Shown piece after piece: positions 34,073 through 44,732 of a stretch of 64,000 bases of DNA. The stretch comes from Opitutaceae bacterium UBA2377 (GTDB taxonomy: Bacteria > Verrucomicrobiota > Verrucomicrobiia > Opitutales > Opitutaceae). Location: contig DDSZ01000039.1 in assembly GCA_002344205.1 (NCBI GenBank), forward strand, positions 101,143-165,142, in the 5' to 3' direction. Below the pieces are notes generated by a model. That model ran no database searches. It saw only the letters and a list, made by a program, of their open reading frames with translations, and was not told where the DNA came from. Position 1 is the stretch's first letter, and the number at the start of each line of letters is the position of its first letter. A program made the translations under genes and the position numbers.

Positions 34073-35134
34073 ATGCGCCCGCCCAAGCTCGACTACCTCC
34101 CCCGCGGCCCGCGCTTTCCCAAGCGTCACAAGCTCGGCCTCATCGGCTGCGGCGGCATCTCCCGCTACCACCTCGAGGCCGCCAAATCCTACGGCGTCGA
34201 GGTCGTGGCGCTGGCCGACGTCAATCCCGCCGCGGCGGAAAAGCGGCGCGACGAGTTTTACCCGCAGGCCGCGGTTTACGCCGACCACCGGGAACTGCTG
34301 GCGCGGGGCGATATCACCGCTGTGGAGATCGCCACGCACACGCCGGTGCGTGCGCCGCAGATCGAGGATGCGCTAAAGGCCGGAAAGCACGTGCTCAGCC
34401 AAAAGCCCTTTGTCTTCGATCTCGCCACCGGCCGGCGCCTCGTCGCCCTCGCCGCCCGCAAAAAACTGCGCCTCGCCGTGAACCAGAACGGCCGCTACGC
34501 ACCGCAATTTGCCGCTCTCCTCGCCGCCGTGCGCCAGGGCCTGCTCGGCGAGATTTACACCTTGGACATGGTGATGGCGTGGGACCACACGTGGTGCCGG
34601 GGGATGCCCTACGAAGACCAGCACCACCTGATCCTCTGCGATTTTGCCATCCACTGGTTCGACGCCGCCACCTGCGTGTTCGCCGGCCGCAAACCGCGCA
34701 GCGTCTTCGCCAACGCGGTGCGCGCCCCCCGGCAGGACATGAAGCCGCCGATGTTGACCAATGCGGTCGTCAACTACGGCGACGGGCTCGCGACGCTCGG
34801 CTTCAGCGCCTACGAGTCGCTCGCCCCGCTCGAGTTCCTGTGCTGCGTCGGCTCCAAAGGCACCCTGCGCGGCATCGGCAACGTGAACCGCATCACCGAG
34901 GTCGAGCTCACCACGAAAAAGGGCGCGTGGAAAATGCCCCTGCAGGGCAACTGGTTTCCCGACGGCTTCCGCGGCGCGCTCGGCGAGTTCCTGCGCTCGC
35001 TGGAGGAAAACCGCGAATCCACGCTCAACGCCCGCGACAATCTGCGCAGCTTGGAACTGTGTTTCGCCGCCCTCGCCAGCGCCGACACCGGCCAGCCCGT
35101 CAAACCCGGGCGGGCCCACATGGGCCGGCAGTGA
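34073..35134 (+). CDS. Gfo/Idh/MocA family oxidoreductase
   Basis: 353 aa. The Rossmann loop GLIGCGGISRYHLEAA is canonical; the EKP motif is SQKPFVFDLA, with Glu replaced by Gln but Lys kept. VVALADVNP follows strand 2. The C-terminal domain includes HHLILCDFAIHWFDAATCVF, where His residues could be catalytic. It lies 52 nt after the previous oxidoreductase on the same strand. With the rhamnosidase it suggests oxidation or epimerisation of released sugars. Its stop is directly next to the stop of the convergent dehydrogenase gene, with no space. Confidence 0.88.
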   Translation: MRPPKLDYLPRGPRFPKRHKLGLIGCGGISRYHLEAAKSYGVEVVALADVNPAAAEKRRDEFYPQAAVYADHRELLARGDITAVEIATHTPVRAPQIEDALKAGKHVLSQKPFVFDLATGRRLVALAARKKLRLAVNQNGRYAPQFAALLAAVRQGLLGEIYTLDMVMAWDHTWCRGMPYEDQHHLILCDFAIHWFDAATCVFAGRKPRSVFANAVRAPRQDMKPPMLTNAVVNYGDGLATLGFSAYESLAPLEFLCCVGSKGTLRGIGNVNRITEVELTTKKGAWKMPLQGNWFPDGFRGALGEFLRSLEENRESTLNARDNLRSLELCFAALASADTGQPVKPGRAHMGRQ

Positions 35135-36121
35135 TCACTCGTCCATCCGCACCACGATCTTGCCGAACTGACCGCCGCGCTCCATCAGCGCAAAGGCCCC
35201 GCCGGCCTGCACGAGTGGAAACACGTCGCTTATCACCGGCTTGATCCGGTGGCGCTCCACAAACGAGGTCATCGCCGCCCAGTCCGCCGGACTGCCCATC
35301 GTGGTGCCAAGGAGCGAAAGCTGCCGGAAGAATGCCTTGCGCATCGTGAAGCCCGGCGGATTGCCGCGCGTCGCACCGAAGAACACAATCCGGCCGCCCG
35401 GCGCGGCCAGATCGATCAGGGACTCGAAACCCTCTCCGCCGGCGCTGTCCACGATGACGTCGAACAGACCGGGCCGGGCCGCCGCGCCCTTCGCCCAATC
35501 GGCCGCAGTGTAGTCAAATCCGCCCTGCGCCCCCAGTGCCACGGCTCGGGTGATTTTCTCCGCCGCGCTGGACGTCACCCAGACTTCCGCGCCTTGTGCC
35601 ACGGCAAATTGCAGCGCAAACAACGCCACGCCGCCGCCGATGCCCGTGATGAGCACGCGCTCGCCGGACCGCAACTGCGCCCGGCCGAAAAGCGCGCGAT
35701 AAGCGGTGAGCCCCGCGAGCGGCAGCGCGGCCGCCTCCTCCCACGAGAGATGCCCCGGTTTCACCGCAAGTTGGCCGGCGGGCACCGCGATCTGCTCCGC
35801 CAGTGTGCCGTCGCGCGGCAGGCCGAGAATCTCAAAATCCTTCCCCTGCGCCGCCTCGCGCTTTCCCCAATGAAAACTCGGGTTGATGATCACCTCGCGC
35901 CCAATCCAGGCGGGATCGCCGGCCGTCACCATCCCCGCTCCGTCCGAGCCCGGAATGCAGGGCCACTTCAACCCGGCATATTGTCCGGCCTTGATCCAGA
36001 CATCGCGATGGTTGAGCGCCGCCGCGCGGAGCTTGACGACCGCCTCTCCGGCAGCCGGCACCGGCGCGGACACGTCGGCGATTTCGAGCTGGTTGACGGC
36101 GGTGAGACAAACGGCACGCAT
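35135..36121 (-). CDS. Quinone oxidoreductase-like MDR family protein
   Basis: Medium-chain dehydrogenase/reductase of 328 aa. The N-terminus MRAVCLTAVNQLEIADVSAP with AAALNHRDVWIKAGQYAG is typical; PGSDGAG takes the place of the GHE zinc motif, and no cluster of four structural cysteines is present, so it probably is zinc-free and NADPH-dependent. The nucleotide-binding loop is LITGIGGGVALFALQFAVAQ. Likely reduces quinones or enones in the cytoplasm. It is a single gene; 50 bp separate it from the divergent pseudouridine synthase. Confidence 0.85.
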   Translation of the reverse strand: MRAVCLTAVNQLEIADVSAPVPAAGEAVVKLRAAALNHRDVWIKAGQYAGLKWPCIPGSDGAGMVTAGDPAWIGREVIINPSFHWGKREAAQGKDFEILGLPRDGTLAEQIAVPAGQLAVKPGHLSWEEAAALPLAGLTAYRALFGRAQLRSGERVLITGIGGGVALFALQFAVAQGAEVWVTSSAAEKITRAVALGAQGGFDYTAADWAKGAAARPGLFDVIVDSAGGEGFESLIDLAAPGGRIVFFGATRGNPPGFTMRKAFFRQLSLLGTTMGSPADWAAMTSFVERHRIKPVISDVFPLVQAGGAFALMERGGQFGKIVVRMDE

Positions 36122-36171
36122 GGTTTCGTGCTTTAAGCCATAGGCCAGGCCGGCTTCATTGGCAAACGCCG

Positions 36172-36807
36172 ATGCTACTCGCTTTGCACAAACCCTACGG
36201 AGTGCTCTCGCAGTTCACACCCGAAACGGGATCGAAATGGCGGACCTTGGCTGACTTCGGCTTGCCCAAGGCGGTTTATCCGGTGGGGCGGCTCGATGCG
36301 GACTCCGAGGGCCTGCTGTTGCTCACCGACGAGCCCGGCCTCAATTCGCAATTGCTCGATCCCGTCAACGCCCACGTCCGCGAATACTGGGTGCAGGTCG
36401 AACACATCCCAAACGCCGCCGCGTTGACCCGGCTCGCCGCCGGCGTGCGGATCGGCCATCATCAAACCCTGCCCTGCCGCGTGCAAAAGCTCGACCCCAC
36501 GCCGGCCCTGCCTCCCCGCGTGCCGCCCGTGCGCTTTCGCAAATCCGTGCCCGATTGTTGGCTCGCGCTTGAACTCACGGAAGGGAAAAACCGCCAAGTC
36601 CGTCGCATGACCGCCGCCATCGGCCACCCCACCCTGCGACTCATCCGTATGCGCATCGGCGGTCTTTCGCTCGGCGTTTTGCCGGCGGGCCAGTGGCGCG
36701 CACTCACTCCCGGCGAGCGCGCACTGGTGTTGGCTTGGCCAGCCGGTGCATCGCCCGCTGATCACGCAAATTTACGCGAACAAAAAGCCTTAAAATCCTT
36801 CCCCTGA
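36172..36807 (+). CDS. RNA pseudouridine synthase, RluE/RsuA type
   Basis: 211 aa; isomerises a uridine in rRNA. The catalytic Asp is in VGRLDADSEGLLLLT (residues about 38-52), and ELTEGKNRQVRRMTAAIGHP is the RsuA/RluB/E/F family C-terminal signature. No S4 domain precedes, as in RluE, which modifies 23S rRNA U2457. The last 15 residues (HANLREQKALKSFP region) are encoded within an inverted repeat, so the native C-terminus may originally have been shorter. Start ATG at 36172. Confidence 0.88.
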   Translation: MLLALHKPYGVLSQFTPETGSKWRTLADFGLPKAVYPVGRLDADSEGLLLLTDEPGLNSQLLDPVNAHVREYWVQVEHIPNAAALTRLAAGVRIGHHQTLPCRVQKLDPTPALPPRVPPVRFRKSVPDCWLALELTEGKNRQVRRMTAAIGHPTLRLIRMRIGGLSLGVLPAGQWRALTPGERALVLAWPAGASPADHANLREQKALKSFP

Positions 36808-36834
36808 TATTCGCGAAGATTCGCGTTATTTGCG
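36765..36834. repeat. Inverted repeat overlapping the 3' end of the pseudouridine synthase gene
   Basis: CGCAAATTTACGCGAA (36765-36780) pairs with TTCGCGTTATTTGCG (36820-36834), with two mismatches. The left arm lies inside the reading frame, the right arm after the stop. The segment is AT-richer than its surroundings. It could serve as a hairpin at the transcript end; a T-run is absent. Confidence 0.55.
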
Positions 36835-36857
36835 GGAAACCTTCTGGTTTATTCCGT

Positions 36858-37508
36858 TTAGATCCGCACAATCACTTCCTCCGCCGGGAAGCGCACTTTT
36901 TTCACCGTGGCGTATTTGTCTTCCGGCAGCCGGTAACCGGCCGCACAGGCGACCACCGTCGCATAGGGGCTGCCGCGCAGGCCGAGGATCTCGTCGAATT
37001 TCTCCGGCTCGATGCCTTCCATCGGGCAGGTGTCCACGCCCAACAACGCCGCCGAGGTGAGGAAATTGCCCAAGGCGATATAAATTTGATGCGTCTGCCA
37101 CCCGTCGAGCCGGCCGGCGGCCCGGGCCTCATCGAGATTGCGCATCACCATCGCCCGAAATTTCACCAGCGACTCCGGGGCGACCCCGCGGAGCTCGATC
37201 ATCCGGGCCACATGCTTCTCCACATGCGCGGCGCCGATGTCGCGATGCACGGCCAACACCAGAAAATGCGAGCAGTCCGCCACCTGCGGCTGGTTCCAAG
37301 CCGCCGGCACCAGCCGGGCCTTCACGGCCGGGTCCGTCACCACGATAAACTTCCACGGCTGCAGCCCGACCGAGGAAGCCGTGAGCACCAGCGCCTCCTC
37401 CAGTGTCGTCCAGAGCTCCGCGGGGATTCTCCGCGCCGCGTCAAATTTCTTGACGGCATAACGCCAGTGCAGGGCGGCCAGCAATTGCTCCGGGGGGACA
37501 GGATTCAT
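36858..37508 (-). CDS. Nitroreductase family protein (NfsB-like)
   Basis: FMN-dependent oxidoreductase of 216 aa from the ATG at 37508 (10 residues upstream in the frame are not family-like). The N-terminal LLAALHWRYAVKKFDAARRI is the FMN-binding start, ALVLTASSVGLQPWKFIVVT carries the SxxNxQPW-like block (here with Gly for Asn), and ALLGVDTCPMEGIEPEKFDE is a typical dimer-flavin segment. Reduces nitroaromatics or quinones with NAD(P)H. Transcribed alone; converges with the pseudouridine synthase gene. Confidence 0.87.
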   Translation of the reverse strand: MNPVPPEQLLAALHWRYAVKKFDAARRIPAELWTTLEEALVLTASSVGLQPWKFIVVTDPAVKARLVPAAWNQPQVADCSHFLVLAVHRDIGAAHVEKHVARMIELRGVAPESLVKFRAMVMRNLDEARAAGRLDGWQTHQIYIALGNFLTSAALLGVDTCPMEGIEPEKFDEILGLRGSPYATVVACAAGYRLPEDKYATVKKVRFPAEEVIVRI

Positions 37509-37642
37509 CGGCCCAACAGCGCAACCGGACCCGCGCAAAGCGCAAGCCGGCGCTTATTCTGTCTTCAGGCAAATTCCGGCTTGGCATGACCCCGGGCTGT
37601 GCCTCACTCGACCGTGCGTCGGCCCGACGCGTTGCTCTCCCC

Positions 37643-38590
37643 ATGGCATTCCCACTCTCCCGGCAAAAGCTCCTCCGCGAATGGCGGCTCTATTTCTTCG
37701 TGGTGCCCTCGCTGGTGATGGTGCTCACCTTTGCCTATTTCCCGGCCGCGAGTGCGGTGTATCACAGCTTCTTCGACTGGTCCGGCGGCGAAGCCAAGCA
37801 GTATATCGGATTGGACAACTTCAAGCGCGCGTTCACCGACTCCACGCTGCTCAACTCCTTCGTCACCGTCGGCGCCCTGATGGTGTTTAACCTCTTCAAG
37901 ATGATCCCGTCCATTTTGCTGGCGGTGCTCATCCACCGGCTTTTCAGCGATCGGTGGCAATACGTTTACCGGGCGCTGCTCGTGGTGCCGATGATCGTGC
38001 CCCAGCTCGTCACGCTCTTCATCTGGAAATTCATCCTCGATCCCAATCTCGGCGCGCTCAACCGCGTGATCGAGGCCACCGGCCTCAAGTCGGTGCTGGT
38101 CGCCATCAACGACTTCTTCGGCTGGAGCGTATTTTTCGAAGGCGTGCCCATCGGCTGGCTTTCGCAGCCCGAGCTCATCCTGCCCGCGCTCTTCATCTGG
38201 GGCTTCCCGTGGATCGGCACCGTGGGCGTGCTGATCTACCTCGCCGGCCTCCAGTCCATCAGCACCGAGATCTACGAAGCCGCGGAGCTCGACGGAATCG
38301 GCCCTTTCAAGAAATTCATCTACATTGAGCTGCCCCTGATCCTCACGCAAGTGCGGCTGAGCCTCGTGCTGCTCATCATCGGCACGCTCGGCGGCTACGG
38401 CCTGCAGCTCCTCCTGCTCAACGAATACGGCGGCCCCGGTGGGCGCGGCATGGTGCCCGGCCTGTGGATGTATAACCGCGGCTTCGTGGCCGGCGAATTC
38501 GGCTACGCCTGCGCCATCGGCATGATCCTCTTCGTGGTGATCCTCTCCCTCACCATCATCAACAACCGCTACGTGCGGGTCGAAAAATGA
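37643..38590 (+). CDS. Carbohydrate ABC transporter permease (MalF/UgpA type)
   Basis: Inner-membrane permease of 315 aa from the ATG at 37643, six or so membrane helices (YFFVVPSLVMVLTFAYFPAA first). The EAA loop EIYEAAELDGIGPFKKFIYI near residue 210 contacts the ATPase. Family members import oligosaccharides or glycerol-phosphate. The second permease gene overlaps it by ATGA. No solute-binding protein or ATPase gene adjoins, so these must be encoded elsewhere. The GT-type name of substrate is unknown. Confidence 0.9.
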   Translation: MAFPLSRQKLLREWRLYFFVVPSLVMVLTFAYFPAASAVYHSFFDWSGGEAKQYIGLDNFKRAFTDSTLLNSFVTVGALMVFNLFKMIPSILLAVLIHRLFSDRWQYVYRALLVVPMIVPQLVTLFIWKFILDPNLGALNRVIEATGLKSVLVAINDFFGWSVFFEGVPIGWLSQPELILPALFIWGFPWIGTVGVLIYLAGLQSISTEIYEAAELDGIGPFKKFIYIELPLILTQVRLSLVLLIIGTLGGYGLQLLLLNEYGGPGGRGMVPGLWMYNRGFVAGEFGYACAIGMILFVVILSLTIINNRYVRVEK

Positions 38591-39435
38591 GCGCTGCCAT
38601 CACCGCCTCCCCCCTCCGGCGCAAGCGCGACTGGCCGAAGCACTCCATCATCTGGGCCTTCATCCTGATCGAGCTGTTTCCGCTCTACATGATGTTCCAG
38701 GTGTCGTTCAAGGACAACGCCTCGTTCATCCGCCAGCCGTGGCTGCCGCTCTGGCCGGGCGAGTGGCAGTGGGACAACTGGGTTTTCGCCTTCAAGCTCA
38801 TCGGCCCCTACCTCGCCAATACCGTCTTCGTCGCGGTGACCGGCACCGTGGCCTCGCTCTTCCTCGCCATCCTCGCCGCGTATTTCTTCGCGCGGCACAA
38901 GCTGCCCTTCAGCGGTTTTCTCTGGTCGGCCTTCCTCATTCTTATGCTGCTGCCCGGCGTGGCCAACATTGTGCCGCTGTTCATGCTGCTGAAGAACATG
39001 AGCCTGCTCAACACGCTGCTCGCCCTCATCCTCGTGGGCGTCGCGGGTGCGCAGGTTTTCAATATTTTCGTGCTGCGCCACTTCATCGAGGACCTGCCCA
39101 AGGATCTCTTCGAGGCGGCCGAGATGGACGGCGCCTCGCACTTCCAGCAGGTCATCAACATCGTGATTCCGATGGCGAGCCCGATCATCGGCACCCTCGC
39201 CATCCTCGCCTTCCTGAACAAGTGGAACGACTTTCTCCTGCCGCTCATCATTCTGCGCGACAAGGAACTCTTCACCCTCGGCGTCGGCCTGATCTACCTC
39301 GATGGCGAATACGTGAAACAATGGGGCCAGATCATGGCCTCCTACTTCCTCGCCTCGATCCCGCTGATCATCATCTTCCTGTTCACGATGCGCCTCTTCG
39401 TCCGCGGCCTCTCCGCCGGCGCGATCAAGGGCTGA
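38587..39435 (+). CDS. Carbohydrate ABC transporter permease (MalG/UgpE type)
   Basis: 282 aa; pair of the preceding permease. Helices begin HSIIWAFILIELFPLYMMFQ; the EAA loop is DLFEAAEMDGASHFQQVINI near residue 180. The C-terminal end RLFVRGLSAGAIKG is the usual MalG-type terminus. Translational coupling with its partner (ATGA) keeps the two at equal amounts. It ends one base before the stop of the convergent flavin oxidoreductase gene. Confidence 0.9.
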   Translation: MSAAITASPLRRKRDWPKHSIIWAFILIELFPLYMMFQVSFKDNASFIRQPWLPLWPGEWQWDNWVFAFKLIGPYLANTVFVAVTGTVASLFLAILAAYFFARHKLPFSGFLWSAFLILMLLPGVANIVPLFMLLKNMSLLNTLLALILVGVAGAQVFNIFVLRHFIEDLPKDLFEAAEMDGASHFQQVINIVIPMASPIIGTLAILAFLNKWNDFLLPLIILRDKELFTLGVGLIYLDGEYVKQWGQIMASYFLASIPLIIIFLFTMRLFVRGLSAGAIKG

Positions 39436-39436
39436 T

Positions 39437-41318
<1,882 letters not shown>

Positions 41319-41329
<11 letters not shown>

Positions 41330-42320
41330 TATCCCGGCTTCGTCCGTTTGAAGCAAAGCCTGCCTCGCAACGCGCCGCCAGCCAGCCGGCGACCAGCAAC
41401 TGCAGCATGTGATAGATCATCACGGGCAGCAACACGCTGCCGAGCACCGGCTGCCCGGCAAAGAGCAGGCCCGCCATCGGTGCGCCCACCGCCAGGCTCT
41501 TTTGCGAACCGCAGAACAACGCCGCCGCCCGGTCACCCCGGCCAAAGCCCAGCCAGCGCCCGCCGCGGTCAACCAACCCAAGCGCAAGGCTGAGCAGCAG
41601 CACCGTCAGACCCAGGACGAGGATCAATTCGCCGGCGCCGCGCCCTTGCCAGACGCCGTTCTGCACGGAGTCGCAGAACGACGTGTAGATGATCATCAGG
41701 ATGACCAGCCGGTCCGCGACCTGCAGACGCGGCTTGTGGCGCGCCGCCCAGTCCGCCGCCCAGAGCCGGCACAACTGCCCCGCCACCATCGGCAGCAGCA
41801 ACCAACAGATCAGGTTGAGGATCACCGGCAGAATGGGCCCGGCATCCCCGCCCGTCTTCAGGTAGAATCCCAGCCACAGCGGCGTCAGCACAATGCCCAG
41901 CAGGCTGGATGCCGTGGCGTTGAACACCGCCCCCGCCACGTTCCCGCCCGCCGCCGCCGTCAGCGCCACGGCGGAGGACACCGTCGAGGGCAGCACGCTG
42001 AGAAACACGATGCCCAGCCGCAAATCCGCGGGTATCCGGCCGGCGGTAGCCGCCGCGATCCCCAGCCCGAGCAGCGGGAGCGCCAGAAAGGTCATGCCCT
42101 GGACCAGCAGGTGCAGCCGCCAGTGCAGCGCCCCGGCCCGCAACGCCGCGAAGGAGAGCGTGAGGCCGTAAAGGAAGAAAATCAGCGCCACCCCGAGCTT
42201 CACCAAAAGCGCCACGGGCAGCGGGCCGTCGCCCGCACCCAGCCGGGGAAAAACCCACGCCAGCGCCACGGCCAGCAGCATGGCGGGGGTGAACCAATCG
42301 CGTTTGCGCTGTGCGGACAT
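41319..42320 (-). CDS. Bile acid:sodium symporter-like transporter (BASS family, YfeH type)
   Basis: Inner-membrane protein of 333 aa with about ten helices: LLAVALAWVFPRLGAGDGPL, LIFFLYGLTLSFAALRAGAL, VFLSVLPSTVSSAVALTAAA and AALFCGSQKSLAVGAPMAGL. The segments LPSTVSS and GSQKSLA are recognisable conserved positions of the SBF-like family. Substrates for this branch are unknown; organic anions with Na+ are possible. It begins 6 nt after murJ ends, same strand, so it is likely in the murJ transcription unit. Confidence 0.87.
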
Positions 42321-42326
42321 GGTTGT

Positions 42327-43913
42327 TCAGCGCCCGCCCGCCCGGCCGCGGATTTTTTGCAGGATCAGTTCCAGTTCCGCCCGGCCCTCGATCTTCAGCA
42401 CCCAGAGCAGGCCGGCGTAAAACGCCGCGCCCAAAGGCACAAGCCCGGCCACGGCCAGCAGGTCGGCGGTCCTTTCATTTATGGTCAGCCCGCCCAGAAA
42501 GCGCCAGCCGGCCCAGACGGCCGCGCCCATCAGGGCGCCGGCCAAACCAATCTTGCCGAGGTTGGAAAGCAACGGGCCGAAGCCCAAAGCCGGCAGCCGG
42601 CGCTGCAAGCGCGTTTGCAGATACCAGGCCTGCACCGCCACCGCGATCGTGCCGGCTGCGGCCAATCCCACGGTCGAAAACCAGCGCATCAACAACAGGC
42701 TCAGGCCGAGATTGACGACAAAACTCCACGCCGCCGCCCGCACCGGCGTGGCGGTATCGCGCACGGCGTAAAACCCGCGCAGGGCCACCGTGACATACGA
42801 CAGCAACGGCAAGCCCAGCGCATAGACCGCGAGCACCGGCGTCATCAATGCCGTATCCCCTGCCCCAAAGGCCCCGCGCTGAAAAAGGAGCCGCGTGATC
42901 GGCTCGCTCAACACCGCGAGCCCCACGGCGGCCGGCACGTTGAGCACCAGCACCAGCCGCAGCCCCTTGTGGTAATCCTCACCCAACCGTTCCCACCGTC
43001 CCTCTGCCGCATGCCGTGCGATCAGCGGAAACACCACCGTCGCGACCGCCGCCGTAAATATCCCGATGGGCAGCTCCATCACCCGCGTGGCGAGGTTGAT
43101 GATCGTCGCCGCCTGCTCGTTGAGCGACAGGCCCAGAAACCGCGAGATCGCCATATTGACCAAATAGATCGCCGAGCCGATGACCATCGGTCCCATCAGC
43201 CGGACGATGGCACGGACGCGATCGTTCATCCGCAAATCGAAGCCCGGCCGCCAACCTTCGCGCCACAGCACCGCTGCCGGCACCGCCATCTGCAGAAACC
43301 CACCCACCAGCACACCCGCGCACAGCAGGTGCATGCGTTGCGGTTGATCCCAGGCCCACCAAGCGCCGAACCCCAAGGCGGCAAGAATGCTGAGATTGAG
43401 CCACACCGGCGAGAGCGCGGGTTCCGTAAAACGGCCCAGCACCTGACAAGCCGCGCTGAAGGCCGCAGCCAGGCAAACGAACACCATGTAAGGAAACAGA
43501 ATCGCCGCGAGCTGGGCGCCGAGCACCAGGCGATCCAGCGTCCCAACCGCCAGCCGTTCGCCCAGCAGCGGCAGCAACCAGCCGGCCTGCGCGAGCAGCA
43601 GCATCGCGAGCACCACCAGCGACACCGTAACGACCAGCAGCCACGACGCCACCTGGCTGACCAGCAGGAAGGCGCCCGCGCGTTGGCTTTGCTGCAATTC
43701 CTCCGTGAGAGTTGGCACAAAGGCCGCCGTCAAAGCGCCTTCACCCAGCAGGCGCCGGAAAAGGTTGGGTAGCGTGAACGCGGTGACAAACGCCGAAGCC
43801 AACGCACCCGTGCCGAAGACCGCCGCCGTGAAAATCTCCCGCACCAGCCCGAGCACCCGCGAAGCCACCGTGGCGGTCGCCACGATGCTGATGTTTTTCA
43901 GGCTCTTGGACAC
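42327..43913 (-). CDS. murJ: Lipid II flippase MurJ
   Basis: Membrane protein of 528 aa with about 14 helices, needed for moving lipid II across the inner membrane in peptidoglycan synthesis. The N-terminus SKSLKNISIVATATVASRVL GLVREIF is MurJ-like, with the conserved Arg in ASRVLGLVRE, then ALASAFVTAFTLPNLFRRLL (NLFRRL). I take a GTG at 43913 as start because that is where the family begins; the frame's first start codon, TTG 43949, adds 12 residues. It follows a conserved unknown gene by 43 nt and precedes the BASS-like gene by 6 nt. Confidence 0.93.
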   Translation of the reverse strand: MSKSLKNISIVATATVASRVLGLVREIFTAAVFGTGALASAFVTAFTLPNLFRRLLGEGALTAAFVPTLTEELQQSQRAGAFLLVSQVASWLLVVTVSLVVLAMLLLAQAGWLLPLLGERLAVGTLDRLVLGAQLAAILFPYMVFVCLAAAFSAACQVLGRFTEPALSPVWLNLSILAALGFGAWWAWDQPQRMHLLCAGVLVGGFLQMAVPAAVLWREGWRPGFDLRMNDRVRAIVRLMGPMVIGSAIYLVNMAISRFLGLSLNEQAATIINLATRVMELPIGIFTAAVATVVFPLIARHAAEGRWERLGEDYHKGLRLVLVLNVPAAVGLAVLSEPITRLLFQRGAFGAGDTALMTPVLAVYALGLPLLSYVTVALRGFYAVRDTATPVRAAAWSFVVNLGLSLLLMRWFSTVGLAAAGTIAVAVQAWYLQTRLQRRLPALGFGPLLSNLGKIGLAGALMGAAVWAGWRFLGGLTINERTADLLAVAGLVPLGAAFYAGLLWVLKIEGRAELELILQKIRGRAGGR

Positions 43914-43956
43914 GCCCGGGAGAATCGCGGCGCGACCGGCCGCTGGCAAGCGTCAC

Positions 43957-44625
43957 TCAGGGCGTCAGCCGCAACTGCGCGCCGTCGAGGCTCACCTCGC
44001 TGAGTTTGGCCAAGGCCGCGCCCAGCTCTTCCGGCACGGTGAAAGCGGAGTAAACCCGGCCCATCACGTAGGACGACACAAAGGGCAGTTTCTCCACGCG
44101 GCACGAACCCACGAGCAGGGTCGAGGGCACAAACGCATGCTGATCGCCGCGTTTCTCAAAAACACCCCGCGCCTGCACGATCGCACTGAGGCCGAGATCA
44201 AAGGTGTTCAGCGTCAGGGGCACGCCCACCTGCAGCTCGCCCTCGCGCACCCGGAAATTTGCCGTCCCAACGCTCAGCGCCGATTTTTTGGCCTCCGTCG
44301 CTTCCTCGCCTTTTTTGGGTGCCGGCGGTTTCAGCCCCGCGGCGGCGGCGTTCAGCTCATCCTCGATCAGCGTCACCGCCCGACCGGAAACCAGCTGCTG
44401 CTGCTTCACGTTCCAAAACCGGCCCTTGTTCGAATCTTTGCTGCCTTCGAGGAAGTAAACCACGCCGGGCACTGGCTCCTTGGGCAGCTCACGCGCCGTC
44501 TCCACGGGCTTCGTGACCAGATACAGGGCCGCGAGCAGAATACCCAGGATGATGCTCAGGAAAGCACCCAGCACGACTTCCGTCATACTGGGTCCGTAAA
44601 GCGCACGATCGATTTTTTTGGCCAT
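43957..44625 (-). CDS. Conserved hypothetical membrane-anchored protein upstream of murJ
   Basis: 222 aa with one N-terminal helix (MTEVVLGAFLSIILGILLAA, residues about 14-33) and a soluble remainder, mostly beta, with a Lys/Glu/Ala-rich linker (PPAPKKGEEATEAKK). No family I can name. It is upstream of murJ in the same direction, so a role near the cell envelope is possible but unproven. ATG start at 44625; divergent from ispA with 107 bp between. Confidence 0.65.
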   Translation of the reverse strand: MAKKIDRALYGPSMTEVVLGAFLSIILGILLAALYLVTKPVETARELPKEPVPGVVYFLEGSKDSNKGRFWNVKQQQLVSGRAVTLIEDELNAAAAGLKPPAPKKGEEATEAKKSALSVGTANFRVREGELQVGVPLTLNTFDLGLSAIVQARGVFEKRGDQHAFVPSTLLVGSCRVEKLPFVSSYVMGRVYSAFTVPEELGAALAKLSEVSLDGAQLRLTP

Positions 44626-44732
44626 GGGGAATGGGAAGCTCCCCGGAGAAAGGCGGAAGTGCCGGGCGAAGGCGAGATTCTTCTGGCGCAGCGGGATTGC
44701 ACCGCGGGAAGTTTTCGCGCACGCAAGGGGTG

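Noticed and set aside
41409..43772. 787-codon plus-strand frame opposite the BASS-like gene and murJ
   Set aside because: Gln/Arg/His/Pro-rich shadow of two membrane-protein genes; hydrophobic codons read backwards give this composition.
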